This document shows positions 6,382-6,446 of a stretch of 6,446 nt of DNA, piece after piece. Source of the DNA: Burkholderiales bacterium RIFCSPHIGHO2_12_FULL_61_11. Its GTDB lineage: Bacteria; Pseudomonadota; Gammaproteobacteria; Burkholderiales; Burkholderiaceae_C. Position numbers and translations under genes: made by a program. How positions within the stretch are numbered: position 1 is the stretch's first letter; the number at the start of each line of letters is the position of its first letter. The notes beneath the pieces were generated by a model. The model saw only the letters and a list, made by a program, of their open reading frames with translations. It did not search any database and was not told the origin of the DNA. The stretch covers positions 1 to 6,446 of the forward strand of contig MERZ01000118.1 of assembly GCA_001770785.1 (NCBI GenBank), read 5' to 3'.

Positions 6382-6446
6382 CTACATCCCGCTGTAATTC
6401 GGCCCGCCGCCGCCTTCGGGCGTGACCCAGACGATGTTTTGCGTGG
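6382..6446 (-). CDS. C-terminal end of an unidentified gene (partial)
   Basis: A minus-strand frame enters at the right edge and reads TQNIVWVTPEGGGGPNYSGM before a TAG at 6384-6382. Only 20 full codons are visible. The codons are GC-rich and the peptide has a plausible ordered-then-glycine-rich C-terminus, so I think it is a real gene end, but I cannot name the family. It lies on the same strand as the operon but is separated from it by about 510 bases, so it is unlikely to be co-transcribed with the defence genes without readthrough. The plus-strand frame covering the same bases has no supporting features. Confidence 0.4.
   Translation of the reverse strand, partial: TQNIVWVTPEGGGGPNYSGM

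Overview
The window is dominated by one compact minus-strand operon of four genes that fits a Wadjet (JetABCD) / MksBEFG-type SMC defence system. It is read right to left. First comes a 1233-residue MukB-like SMC ATPase (5870-2169). A 230-residue MukE-like winged-helix subunit follows (2172-1480), then a 410-residue MukF-like kleisin candidate (1483-251). Last is the N-terminal 83 codons of a fourth gene that runs off the left edge (251-1) and is the best candidate for the JetD nuclease. The genes are joined by ATGA, ATGA and TGATG stop/start overlaps, so translation is almost certainly coupled and the products are probably made in a fixed ratio as parts of one complex.

The strongest evidence is in the first gene. 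It has an intact Walker A at its N-terminus, two long charged heptad-like stretches separated by a small globular hinge-like segment, and a C-terminal block with a degenerate signature (SSDGL), Walker B and a MukB-style DEVARLD D-loop followed by VVTASPE. The second and third genes have the sizes and helical/winged-helix character of MukE-like and MukF-like partners. In characterised Wadjet systems the SMC/kleisin/KITE complex loads on DNA, extrudes loops, recognises small circular DNA such as plasmids, and lets the Toprim-family subunit JetD cut it. That role is inferred here from family membership. The JetD catalytic domain lies outside the window. The order SMC, MukE-like, MukF-like, JetD candidate is the reverse, for the first three, of mukF-mukE-mukB and of jetA-jetB-jetC.

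Upstream of the operon, about 510 bases (5871-6381) hold no convincing gene. This stretch contains a short AT-rich leader with a pair of TATTGGC repeats 29 bp apart, a perfect 12-bp palindrome and two short hairpins. At the extreme right edge a minus-strand reading frame ends at 6382 and looks like the last 20 codons of an upstream gene of unknown identity.

The GC-rich sequence (clearly above 50%, not computed exactly), GC-rich codon choice and strong Shine-Dalgarno sequences suggest a Pseudomonadota host (gamma- or betaproteobacterium), but the window has no taxonomic marker and this is a weak inference. No tRNA, rRNA, CRISPR, insertion sequence or integrase is visible.
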